Assembly: GCF_040183065.1 (NCBI RefSeq)
Contig: NC_091125.1
Location: 118,654,121 to 118,718,120 of the forward strand
Direction: 5' to 3'
Length of the DNA stretch: 64,000 nt
Source of the DNA: Periplaneta americana
Taxonomy: Eukaryota > Arthropoda > Insecta > Blattodea > Blattidae
Part shown: positions 35,101 through 47,900 of the stretch, piece by piece
Layout: each line of letters begins with the position of its first letter
How positions within the stretch are numbered: the first letter of the stretch is position 1
Notes under the pieces: model-generated
The model's input: the letters and a program-made list of their open reading frames with translations, nothing else
The model's database searches: none
What the model was told of the DNA's origin: nothing
Position numbers and translations under genes: made by a program

Positions 35101-38100
35101 GCTTGCCAGACAGTCATGTTTTTGGCATACTTTGTAATTCAGTTTATCCCAGAAATACCTGCTGAGAATCCAGTCACGTTAACTTGTGGTGACCTCACGT
35201 ACTTCAAGACATGTGGCAGCGATGTAGATAGCTGTACTGCTTCTAAATTCATGGCCGAAGCAGGAAATAGTACCGTTTTTTGCAAAGTAAGTACTGCTGA
35301 GTTTTTCTTCTTCATTCAACACTGAAGATCAATTTAAGCAACTTATCATATATCATAATTATTTAGGTTAAATATTTATTTTATATTTCACTGTAATATT
35401 AAAAATTATGTGAAGCTCATTAAAACAGCAAGTATTTTGTGGAGTCAATTATAATTTATTTTAGTCTTTATACGTCACTGGATGTTTAGAGTTATTCAAG
35501 CTCAATACGAAAAGAGCATTTTGATGTTTAGAATTTTTTTTTTTTTTTTTTTTTTTTTTTACTGTACATAAGTGCTACCAAACATAAGTGCTGAAAGCCG
35601 TTGTGGCAAGTTTTTATGGAAATATTAGAAAGACCTGATTTTGTTTCCTCATTTCATGTTTAAGTGTTCTGTTTAGGTACTATTAATTTTAGTGACTGAA
35701 AGATAATGCAGAGACTTACGTCTGTTTTATTTAGCATTTTCTTTTGCTATATTTTCTCCTTTCTCATTTATATTAATTAAATAATTTAATAGTTTATTAG
35801 ACATTTTTATTTACGTTTGTACATTACATCATGTATTTATCCTGTACCTACTTAAATGTTCAGGAACTTTACTGAACTCCTGACAGAAAATTCACAATAT
35901 CAATTAATTTATTTAATTTTAAGAGTCAAAAAATTCTAACTTCTGGTACCATTATCTAATGTAAAGTGCCTTTTTGTTCTGGTATTGGGAATTATGCCTA
36001 TTGTCCATCTGAATGGTTATGTTGCAGGGTCATTGAAATGGGGAAATCATGTGACACTTACTTAACGGACTCTTTTCTTTAAATTATTTTATCCACTTGT
36101 ATAATATTACGTAGACGTCCAATTCAGAACAGCAAATGCTTAGGAATGCCTAAAATTGGCCAGCCACAAGTCTTTACAGAGGGGCCAGCAGAAACAGGTG
36201 GGGGGGGGGGGAACTTGAATGCGACATAAACACTCTGATGGACAATAGTTTAGAAAATCATTTTGTGTTATTCAGGAAGCATTACGTAAAAGTGATTCCT
36301 GTTATAAATATTATATTTTGCTTGCTTGCTTATGGCTTTTAAGGAACTTGGAGGTTCATTGCCGCACTCACATAAGCCCGCCCTATCTTGAGCAAGATTA
36401 ATCCAGTCTCTGCAACCATATCCCACCTCCCTCAAATCCATTTTAATAAAATGATAATTATGTGAGTTAAGAATAGCTCGAGGATTGCAAAAATAGTTTC
36501 ATTCTACCTTAAATTATTTATCAAACAAGAAATAGGTCTTTAATATTATAAAGAAACACATTATTTTTGTAGGCAACGTGTCATGCTTCATACAACCAGA
36601 TGCAAAACTTGTGTTCCTATTGGCAAAGCCAGAAATACTGCAATACAACCAGCTCCACAAGTCTGCAGTTCGAGACAGAGATTCCTATGCAACACACTAT
36701 GCAGGAAGGTTCTTGTCTGTATCTTCGTGTACATGAAGTGCTGTTTGCTGGGGATGTGCATGTTCCAGTGTGTACCAACCTCACCATGATACATTGCAGT
36801 ATTCAGTGTGATAGTTCTGAATTGAATAGACTGATTTCTTCACCCATCGCAGCTGGCACACATGTAGCAAACTTGTACCAGTTCTGGCTGTTCTTGGTTC
36901 TCATGATTGCAGCTTTCATTAGCAAAGCTGTTGCTTCTACGATGTCAGATGCCATTTGTTTCCAGTTGTTAGGTAATAATAATTCAGCTATTAAAATCTG
37001 TTTTATAAGTGGAAGATAATAATTTAGAATATGCATGAAACCTGTGTTCAATCGAAACATTCTCTTTTGTATGCCAATAATGTAATGTAAGTAAAGACAG
37101 CTCCCATATAAGTCATGAAAGCACTTGGGGACTGTAAGTAGAGCACTTTGCTTTCTTGACCTCAGCACTAGAATGGGTGGTGTGGCTGGCACCATGCTCC
37201 ATCCATCTTTTATCCTCGGGAATTTGATAGGAGGCTGAGTAAACCTCAAGGCCATTCTGAAAGTTTTGACAATGATAAAAATCCCATCACCACCCAGATT
37301 GAACCGAGGACCTTCAAGTCTGTAGCCAGTTGCTCTACGAAGTGAGCTATCTGGCTGCGGTGTAATGTAGAATCTAGCATAATGTTTATTTTATTCATTA
37401 TCTTAATGCTGCTACCCTTCCAAAACAGAACACTTCTGTAAGTATTTAAAGTAAAAGAAAAGAAGTAAGTGAAATGTCGACCTTCGAAGTCAATTGTTTT
37501 TTCTGAACACAGGCTCATCCACCATGTTCTGGATGCATGCTTGTCTGAGTTATTCGGTACTAGCTCATCAAGCTTGTATCCTTGACTAAGAAATACAGTC
37601 CTGTTAGAGAAGCCACTTTCTCTGGTGCTAAACCTAATTTCCCAAAGATGTATCTTCTGCTAACCAAGCCTTGCAGGAGGAAATAATGTGATAGGCTGTT
37701 TCTCCTTCTTGTAGAATCTGCAATTTAGTCTTCCCTTGATCAAACTCATAAGGTTTATTTACATAGTGGAAGTAAAATAGTCTTGCAGATTTTCAGGGCA
37801 AATAGCTTATGTTGTATGTAACGAAAAGCTATAATATCGTATTGGTGGAAACTTTATAGTTTTTTCAGACAAAAAAATGTTTTTTCCCAAATTTTTAACA
37901 CACTCTTATTCGGAACTATTGCGAGTATGATCGTGATTTTTACCCATATCAATAGGAAATCTGATAAAGAATAATTTATCTTTCTGGCGTATTTCAATAG
38001 CATGGACGGTTTTCGTGTAAATTTAATTTAAAAAACCTCTAATTTGAAACCACTGCACGATGCGAACAAGTTACAACGTCGCAGCAGAAAGCAGCTCACC

Positions 38101-40066
38101 TACCGATACACACTGAATTTGTTGATCTCTTACTTCTGTATCATGAATAGAGTGTGTTAGTGGCAATGCTACCAGACTACTGAAACTTCAAACTTAATTT
38201 TGTAATTAACCGTGCATTTAATCACCAAACGTAATATAGATTTTCTATTCATTTCAGTGTATCCTATCGTCCCTTTCAATCTGCAAGGTTATTTCACTTT
38301 TACCATATATATTCACAGAAGCATTATTGGTACCAGTGTGTGTTAGATTAGTAATTATTTTCCATTAACGGTAAAAGGGGGACATTTCATCTTAAGTTCT
38401 GCTCATCAGAAGTGCTGAAATTATTTCTGAAGCGAGGCAACTGGAAGGAGAATTCATGCATACTAATGTTAAGATCATGGGCAAGGATGATGACTTGGCA
38501 CAGCTCAAAATTTTACGCAATTTAAAAATGGCCGACTAATCAATTTTGTCTGTAATCCTTTCATTCAGGAAAAGGGTTCTTCTATTCATTGTAAATCCCA
38601 GATTTGGAAGCAGCAATTTTATTTTCCTTCTAAAGGAAGCCATACTAAGGAATTATACATATTGTTGTTTGAGAAACCGTTCATTATTTAACAAAATTGC
38701 TAAGTATATATTCGTATATGAGGCCTCACCGTCCTCTTTGAATAATCAGTGATTATGTAGTCAACATGTAGATATCTATTATTGGAGAAAAATTCGTTCC
38801 AGCACCGGGAATCGAACCTGGTGATTCAAAAACTGTTGTCGAAAATGGCCATAAAGTTATTTAAATATGTGCTCCTGCATATATTACTTATATGTCTAAA
38901 ATGTAGGTAGTAGTCCATTGTTGATACAAAGGAGGAGATTTCGGCCAGCATCGTGATTCGAGTCTCGACATAGCTCAGATGGAAAGAGCGCTCAACGCGC
39001 AAAATTGAGAGGTCCTAGGTTTGATTCCTGGTGCTGTAATGAATTTTTCTCCAATAATAGGTTTCTAAATTTCCAAGGTTAAAAAAATATATTTTCGTAA
39101 ATCATGAACTGACTTCATATAAATTGTTGGTTTTGTCCACTCTGAATAATATTTACGCATCCGAATGCCCCCATACCATTACTATATGCATTTCCATTTT
39201 TATAGGAAGTTCTCCACAAGAGTTTGGCCGACAACGACTTTGGGGTGCTGTTGGTTGGGGAATTTTCGCCTTTGTGGCAGGAGTTTTGGTGGATAAGTTC
39301 AGTAAGGGTCAAACAGAAAAGGACTACACTGTTATGTTTTACCTCATGTTGGTGCTGATGTTGTTGGCTGTAGTTGTGTCTTTTAAACTTAAGGTTAGTT
39401 AATATCTCAGTCATTGCATTATTTTATGAAGAATAAAGGCATAGCATTCTGAAGTAATATCCCATTTTGTGGTATTGAATTATTCCTATTTGTTATTATA
39501 TTTAAAGGACTGAAAACGTATGTTGGACCCATTACCAGTCCAATCTTAGACAATAGCTCTTGGTAACAAATTCAACAAAGAGGTTCCTTCTTGTCTTCTG
39601 ATAATGAAATCAATACTTATCTTCAAAACATTGGTTGTTTCTGCAATTATAATACAATATATAAAATTCCAAAATTCTCGCACCACAATAACGCCATAAA
39701 AATCTGAAAACATTTCAAAAGTTCGAAGTTTTATTTATTCCAAGTATACACACGTCTTACTGAAGGTCACACCAGTCTTGAGTCTTGACTATAAATTTGT
39801 TGCATCTTATAGTTTGTTCTGCCATGCGCATTGTTTATGTTTCAATATTTGGCGTATTTCTTTCTAGGTTTACTAGAAAAAGACTAAAAGTTAGTCATTA
39901 CTGATACTTAATTTCATAAGGGTCAAAATATATTATACAAAAATAAAATCTAAATACAGTGAAATGAAATCACGTGTATGAAAGAACGCAATGTATACTC
40001 TTAAAATGAGGTTTGAATATGCATGACTACTGGTATTCAAAAGAATGGTCAAAATTCATGTGGATT

Positions 40067-40114
<48 letters not shown>

Positions 40115-43100
40115 ATATTATTATCATAATCATTAAATACAGAAATGTGGCAAATATCATAATTTACTACTTCAATTTTTTTTTTCAGTGCACCGAACAA
40201 ATTTTGGCAACCAGAATCATGAAAAATGTAGGGAAGCTTCTGTCTGAACCGCATATCATTATATTCTTATTGTGGTGCGTGTTTGTTGGCATAGAAACTG
40301 GATTTCTTTGGCAGTTTCTTTTTTGGTAAGTTGTTTTAGTTATGGAAGCAGACTTTTGGGTATTTTCCCTTGTTAGACTGTAAGTGGGGCAGGTAAAAGC
40401 TGTTAGACAATATTCACTCCCATGTCCTGTACTTGAGAAGGGGGAGGCTTTTATTACCTGTCTGAACTTCACATGTTTCCTGCCATGGCCAGAAGGCAGC
40501 ACATAACAGTGGAAACCTCAAACCCCGTGTTCTCGCATGAAGCATGCTTAGGGACGCTCTCAGAAGAGAGTGAAAAGATCTTTCTCTTGCTTGATGCATC
40601 ACCCCAGTGCATCATCTTAGAGCATAAATTTTATAAGCAGAGCTCGAAGAGGTTTGACTCTTCCCCTGCAACATTCTTATGTGAAAACAACGGCCTTTAG
40701 GCTAGGAACTCAAAAGTTGAAATGGGTTCGAAGAGTCCTTGTAAGGACGCGATTATCATCATGTACCTTTCAATTGATAATTCTCCTTTCCCTCTCTCAT
40801 TGTTTTATTCTGGAAGAGCCAGCCAGTAGTGTCCACACTCTGAGCTCATGCACATCGACTCATGATGTTATAGCTGCAACTGTCTACCATTCACCCCTAT
40901 AACATTCCTGACTTCGATTCTTCCCATTCATAGCAGCTTGCTCAATCTCAGTTCTTCTTTCCAAACCCTGTGTAGTCAGTAAGTCGCGAGCTATGCTTGT
41001 TAATCCATTGATAGTGGAGGTTACCCATTCCTTGTATTGGAGAGTCACGAGCTAGGCTTGTTTGATTCCCTGATGACGAGGAATTTATTTTCACTGTCAA
41101 AAAGTCATGAGCCAGGCTCATTTGATCTCTAAAGAACTAACCTCGAACCCAGGTTTCATCTCTCGTTCTCCTGCCACCACATATCTTCAAGGAAAGCTCA
41201 ATGTTTTCCTACTCAGATACTCCCGTAACTATGTCTCACTGTGTTCTCAGCCCCTATCTCACTATCGTGTTTTAATGCTCCCATATCGAAGTCCAAGAAC
41301 GAGTTTCAAAATTACAAATTTCCACTATGGCACTCCTGTTTCCCTTACAATTTCCTTGTTTTTAATTAAACGTGTTATTCCATAATCTTCCCTTCCTTTA
41401 TCATTACAATACATCACATCACATCACCCATCTCCGTAAAGCTTTGGTCCTCTTATCTGCCATTCCATTTTTCTCCTCTCTCCACCATGATGATGCCAGA
41501 AGGACGCAAAGGAGATCCATACATGACACACATTTACAATGAATTATAATTATAATAGGATTAACATCAGGCCAGCGATTAGTCTCTGCTGCTGAAATAT
41601 GTAATGAAAGTCAATCTGAAATTAGTAACAAGAAAATGTTTTAGTGAAAATGCTCGTTATATGCCATAAGATGTTATCAGTCCATTTGATTATAGAAACG
41701 GAAAAGAATATGGTCATCAAATTTACGTAAACAACGAGTACTGTACTAAAATAATTACGATTATTTTTCTTTCCAGTAGCTATTACCCTGACACAAATGC
41801 AGTTTTCTTATTAAATTTGATCCTTAAGAGATCAGTTATCAGTAAAAGTATGCATTATTTTCACACACAAACATACACCCTCATACGAGCATGTACAATC
41901 ACATCAAGGGAACATGAATGTAGATTATTTTCCAATTGAAATACGTGTTTGTATTATGTAAAACATTTTACCATAAATGTGAACATTATTTACGAAATAT
42001 AATGATAAATATTGTGTTAATGTACACAGGCACTTGGAGGACTTGGTGTCTGTGAAAGACTGTGAAATGCAACATTGGATCAAGACACTTGAAGGCCTTG
42101 CAATGGGCATTCGTTGTTTTGTTGGTGAAATTCCATTCTTTTTCCTTGCAGGTAAGTGGCAGCCTGTCATTATTATTGTTAATATGTCTATAAATCATTA
42201 TTTACATGCCCAGGGTTACCAGATACCTCAGATAGAAACATACAAACACTTCTCATCATTAAATGAAAAATAAGATAATATTATTTTATTTGGTTAATTT
42301 CATATATTCATTTGCATTTTACATATTAATTTTCAGAATCAAATTTAACATTTGTATTTACTATGCCCATACTTAATATTATTGAAGAATCTTTGTAAAT
42401 CATAGTAGATAAATGGATTTAAATCTACAATGTTGCGCCGCACTCGGCCTCTCTCTTTTATCTATTTATCTAATCGTCTCAACTTGTTAGTTGGAAAACA
42501 AGACAATTAAATAATAAACTAACCCTGCCATGAATCGTTATGATCAGGATGGTAATCTGCGTGTCGAGGTAGTCAAGTGATCACACTCAATATATAAAAC
42601 ACAACTATTTATTAGAACAAGCAAATAAATTCGTAGCACATAACCTATCCTGCTAACAGTGTGGCGTAGACCAAATCCAGCTAATTACCTTACATAGGTA
42701 ATTGCTTCCCCACGCTGGCATCCATCTTGTCAAACAACCTTGACATAACCATCACTCAGCACACACATAGCAGTTACATACAGATTGGTCACCCCTCAAA
42801 CGTCACACAACAATGGGTGCCTTCGTCGTGGATTCCATACCGTTTAAATTCATTCTACTGCAATAACTAGATTAAACATAAGCCAAAAGCAACTCACTGA
42901 ACTGATAGTATGTAGAGGTAGGCTTTCAGGTATATCACAACTAGAAAAACGATCCACCAGAAATACAAATACCGACCAGTATTTCACCAGAGTTGACTGA
43001 ACGCAAATCAGTCAGGAAAATGATAGCAGCTCAAACTAATAAGTGCATCCCAAAACTCGCCGCTAGCTTCCACCCGAATACCTTCTACAATTCACTCGCA

Positions 43101-44918
43101 GGTTCCCGCACACCGAGTGCTATACAGCTTCTGGTAGACTTATCGAACCCAATTCGATCCCCGGTCTACATAGCAGCTCGTACTCTTCACCACACTCTCA
43201 CTTGCCGGTACACCTCAAACCTTAGCGAGTCCTTCCACTGGACTAATATCTTCTGCGATACTTCACAAGATCCCACAACACGGTGTACAATACAACTTCT
43301 GGTAAACTTATCGAACCCAGTTCGATCCCCGACCTACATAGGAGCTTGTACCCTGTCACGTGTCTGACCTTCTCGAGTCCCTCCACTAGACTAATGCTAC
43401 ATTCGAGATGAAACTAGCTTCACAGACCAAATCTAAATCACGCCATCGTCTTGACCAATCAGCAAGCGCTATTATAAAATAATAAATTCTCCCCGGATCA
43501 AATAATGACTGGACCCCCCGGGCTCAACTCATCATAGGTTATAGGAACATAAACAGAGCAAAAAAAGAAAGTTGAGAGAAAAGCCATCTACGAGAAGTAA
43601 GAAGAACTAGATCAGAAAGAAAAAAACTACGAGCCATCTATGAAGAGTTAGAATAATTAAAACTAACAGATAAAAATATGAAGATAGAAAAATCTAAAAG
43701 AAATAGAAAGGAAAAGAAAGTTGTGCCGAAATATAAACGGCACAATGTCTTGACCCCTGTTCAGATCAACTATGCTGCTGGCTCCCATGTTTGTTTTGGT
43801 GATGATTATTGTTCATATGGAATGACTGTTTTACATCCCTGGGGCGTGAAAATTCGTATTTCATAAATTTGAAACATGGAAGGTGTGATAAAAACTGTAT
43901 GAAGGAGACGTTTAGTAGCCTTTCCTATTTTGTCGGTGTTAGATCTGAGGAGAAGGATCATCAAGTTCAGAAAAGAAAAATGTGGAGTCGAAAATGGTTA
44001 CTGCGTAGACATATGGACCAAGATGTCTTTTCGAGTGCTACTGCTTCTCAATACACACACTGCTAAACACGTTTCACAGTGCCTCCACGTGTTTTCGTTT
44101 ATTATGGTAATTCGGGCTCTGAATAGCATAGAGCAAATTTTTTCCCTGTACACCTCAATTGAGTCCTAACTTGATTCTTGGTTCATCCATAACTCCAGTG
44201 GTTTAGTTGGGCCGGAATGCTACTCAGAAAATAAAAGTTATGCTTGTCAGAAACATGAGGTACAAAACTTGACACCCAGTACTTGTCCATTTGGCAATTG
44301 TTAAATTGATAAGGCGAGTTCCTGTAGATATTGTTTTCCAACTAAATCATTTTGAATATAAACTTCTCGGTTAGTTACTTTCTTCAGTTCAAATTGTAAA
44401 ATCGTCTGTTATTCGTCTATTGCCAATGCTCGTGAATTCATAATGAATAAGAAACTAAACCATAAGTTGAAAACAATGAAAGTCCTGCATTAACAAAACT
44501 TAGTACTAATTCTGCTAAATTTGGCATATTCTTAAAAATTGCCGCTCCTTTTATTGCATCACTTTGAAGTATTTGGTAGTTAGTATTGGTAATTATTTAT
44601 TTAATCTCACTTTCAATTACTGAAACACTTAAGGAACAATGGGATGGTCGAACTCAGTTCTTTTGTGAGAAGCCGTGAGATAATGCCAGCTTAAACTAGT
44701 ACAGCTCATTACAGAAACTTCATCGTAATGAAAATTCTTTTTAACTTGAGAGACTATTGAGGAACAATGGATGATAATTTGGTAGTAGTACGGTAAACAG
44801 TAATAAAAGGAGAACAACAAAATCGAACCCACGACCTTCTGCTTTGTAGTGTAATGCCTTAATCATTACGGTACCTTGTATCTCTTCTTCTTCTTCTTCG
44901 TCTTTCTTCTTCTTCTTC

Positions 44919-44970
<52 letters not shown>

Positions 44971-47900
44971 GGCGGCCGGGTAGCTCAGTTGGTAGAGCAG
45001 CTGGAAGGTCCGGGGTTCGATCCCAGGTGGTGACAGGATTTTTTCTCGTTGCCAAACTTTCAGAAAGGCCCCGAGGTTCATTCAGCCTCCTATAAAATTG
45101 AGTACCGGGTCTTTCCCAGGGGTGAAAGGCGGTCAGAGCGTGGTGCCGACCACACCACCTCATTCTAGTGCCGAGGTCATGGAAAGCATGGGGCTCTACC
45201 TCCATGCCCCCCAAGTGCCTTCATGGCATGTTACGGGGATACCTTTACCTTTTTTTTATTGTTATTATTATTATTTAATTAACAGAACAGATTGTGTTAA
45301 AGACCTTGAGGTATTCGTTGACAGTAAACTACATTTTCACAAGCATGTAGATTACATTTATACAATCATGCAATCACAATGTTGGGAGTAATAGTGCCAA
45401 TAAGTTATTCTTTCTCTACACTTGATTCTCTTTTAATATTCTTCTATAAATTAGTTCGATCGAAACTCGAATATTTATTTGTAGTCTGGAATTCTATTAT
45501 AACAGATTTGGCTAAATTAGAAAATATCCAAAGAAAATTTATATACCCTTATGTTCATACAGATAACTGCCCAGTGACTCTGGGCACAGTTGTGAGAAAA
45601 ATTGTGATTACGACACTTTAATTGACGAAGCTTATATTCCAGTCACCATGTACTCGATTATCTATTCTTATTCAAGATCCTTAAAGGTGAAATAACCTGT
45701 GTTGTTTATAGGCAACATTAGTTTTTGTATTCTTCCGAAATGTATGACAGCTCACAAACTTTTCTATGAAATAAAGTCTAACTCTCTTTCCTCAGTCACC
45801 AAATGCATTCAAAAGCAAACATGCACTGGTGAATTCGATCTGTTCATTGTATAGACTTATTTTTTTTATATATAGACTTATTCTTTGAACTCATAAATAT
45901 GTAAAATTAATGTCATTGTTAATCTTTAATTTTTCATTATTATTGTTCTCTTAATTTTGTTTCGATTAACATTAAGTAATATCTTTAATTTCATCAATTT
46001 AATGCATAGATTTAATTTTGTATAGGCCTATTTGTGTATAATTTGTCAATACTATTACCGTAATTTTATTGCTGTATTTTTACTGTATCTGTTGTGTTAA
46101 CCTATTATTTGCTAACGGCTGTTGGCTAGCACATTAATATTAATAAAAAATTATTATTATTGTTTTATTGTTGTTGTATCCTTTTCTTTAAATTAATGAT
46201 TTGTATAAACTTAACACGCAGGTCGCATCCTGAAGAAGATTGGACATGTACATGCTATGTCACTGGTACTGTTCATGTTTGGTCTTCGCTTTGTACTTTA
46301 TTCTGTGATAGCAAATCCATGGTGGAGTCTTCCTTTGGAGGTATTGCAAGGACCTACATTTGGGATATTTTATACCACAATGGCATCATATGCTAGTATA
46401 GTTGCTCCTCCAGGAACAGAAACCACAATGCAAGGTGTGGTAGGAGCCATGTTTGAAGGTGTTGGTAAGTGATTTTTTTATGTTTATTGCTAATCTAATC
46501 TTGTACTGAATGTAACATAAGCTATAGTCAAATTTGAACATTAAAATATAACACTTTATAGGTACATCTATAGTATGCCCTACTCTTTCATTAATTTTAA
46601 GAATGTCACATTTTAAAGCATTGATTATATTAATTGCAATGAAAATAAAATTATACGAAGACATAAATACTCATCCACACAAAAAATATCTGTTCTTAAA
46701 CGTGTAGCTTTAAGACTATGTTTTTGAGTCCCAAAAACTTTATCAATAAATTGTTGCTTTAGAAATTGAATGTAACATTCAACCAATCAAACACTACCAG
46801 CATGTGCTTAAAAATTCTAAAAATTAATGTGATTTAAAACTACAAACTTGATCCAGACATAAGATGTTCTTTAAAATTGTGAGACAATATTCTATGTAAG
46901 TTTTATAAAATAAAAAATAACTATCACTGTATATTACATATACACATACACATTATTAAAACTGTAGATGAGAATAAAATTTCTCCTTGGAGGTGGATTT
47001 TTCCAGAACATAGTGCACATAGTCCAAGAAGACACTTTAAAATTGATTCTGCACTCTTCCTTCGGTCAGATCTCATGAAATTAATATGCAGTACATATAA
47101 AAACTATCTTCACACTTACATAGATGTGATCACGAAACCCAGATAATAGGATATCAGGGGCAGGAAATTATATTCTGAAATATCAAAAAAATTAGTTAAT
47201 AACATGTCCATCTTTCTCCTGTCTTAATACTGATCTTTTAGCTATTGATACTGTTCTTCAACGTGTTTCCCAAATTTCTGATAACATAATGTGTAGCCAA
47301 AACTAAACATTTTTCTTTGCGGTTATAAATTTGAACGAACTTGCATATTGCAAGAAATATGGTCCTTTAACACTACCGCATTGATATTTTACATAACAAT
47401 TCAAACTCCATTTTATTTCTTATAGGACTTCATCAGAAAAGCGTAATAAATACTGTAAAATTCAATGAATACCAAATTGTGCCATTACCAATATTTTGAT
47501 GGAACGCAATCAATATAATTTTTATCGATCATGACATTGAAATTAATAGCTGACAGGCTTCCAGATGCCTACATTACAAGGACAGTGGCTCTACAGAACG
47601 AAACAAACACTTGGGCAGTAACTGGAGTTTCGAGATTATGTATATGTTAGTATTCAGGAGCAATATATACCAGTACTTGATCTGGTAAAAATTATGTTTA
47701 GTAGAATTTCGAAAATGATCGAATTTAATTTTAGCAGAAACGACGATGGTCGAATCTCCACCATATAATAAATATGTAGGCTAATATGGACTGTTTCCAA
47801 TTTCAATATCGAGGGCATCATACCAGAAGAGCATATCAACAAATGCAGCATCATCAAATATTTTAATGGAATCTATTTATGTTTGAAAACAAAAATTTGA

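Noticed and set aside
36583-37019. Overlapping alternative frames around exon 3 of copy B
   Set aside because: The frame spliced with neighbouring exons explains the region; the others are shadows.
43930-44066. Possible PIF/Harbinger-like fragment (KRKMWSRKWLLRRHMDQ)
   Set aside because: Resembles the start of Harbinger-type proteins only over some 15 residues; no other block or ends seen.
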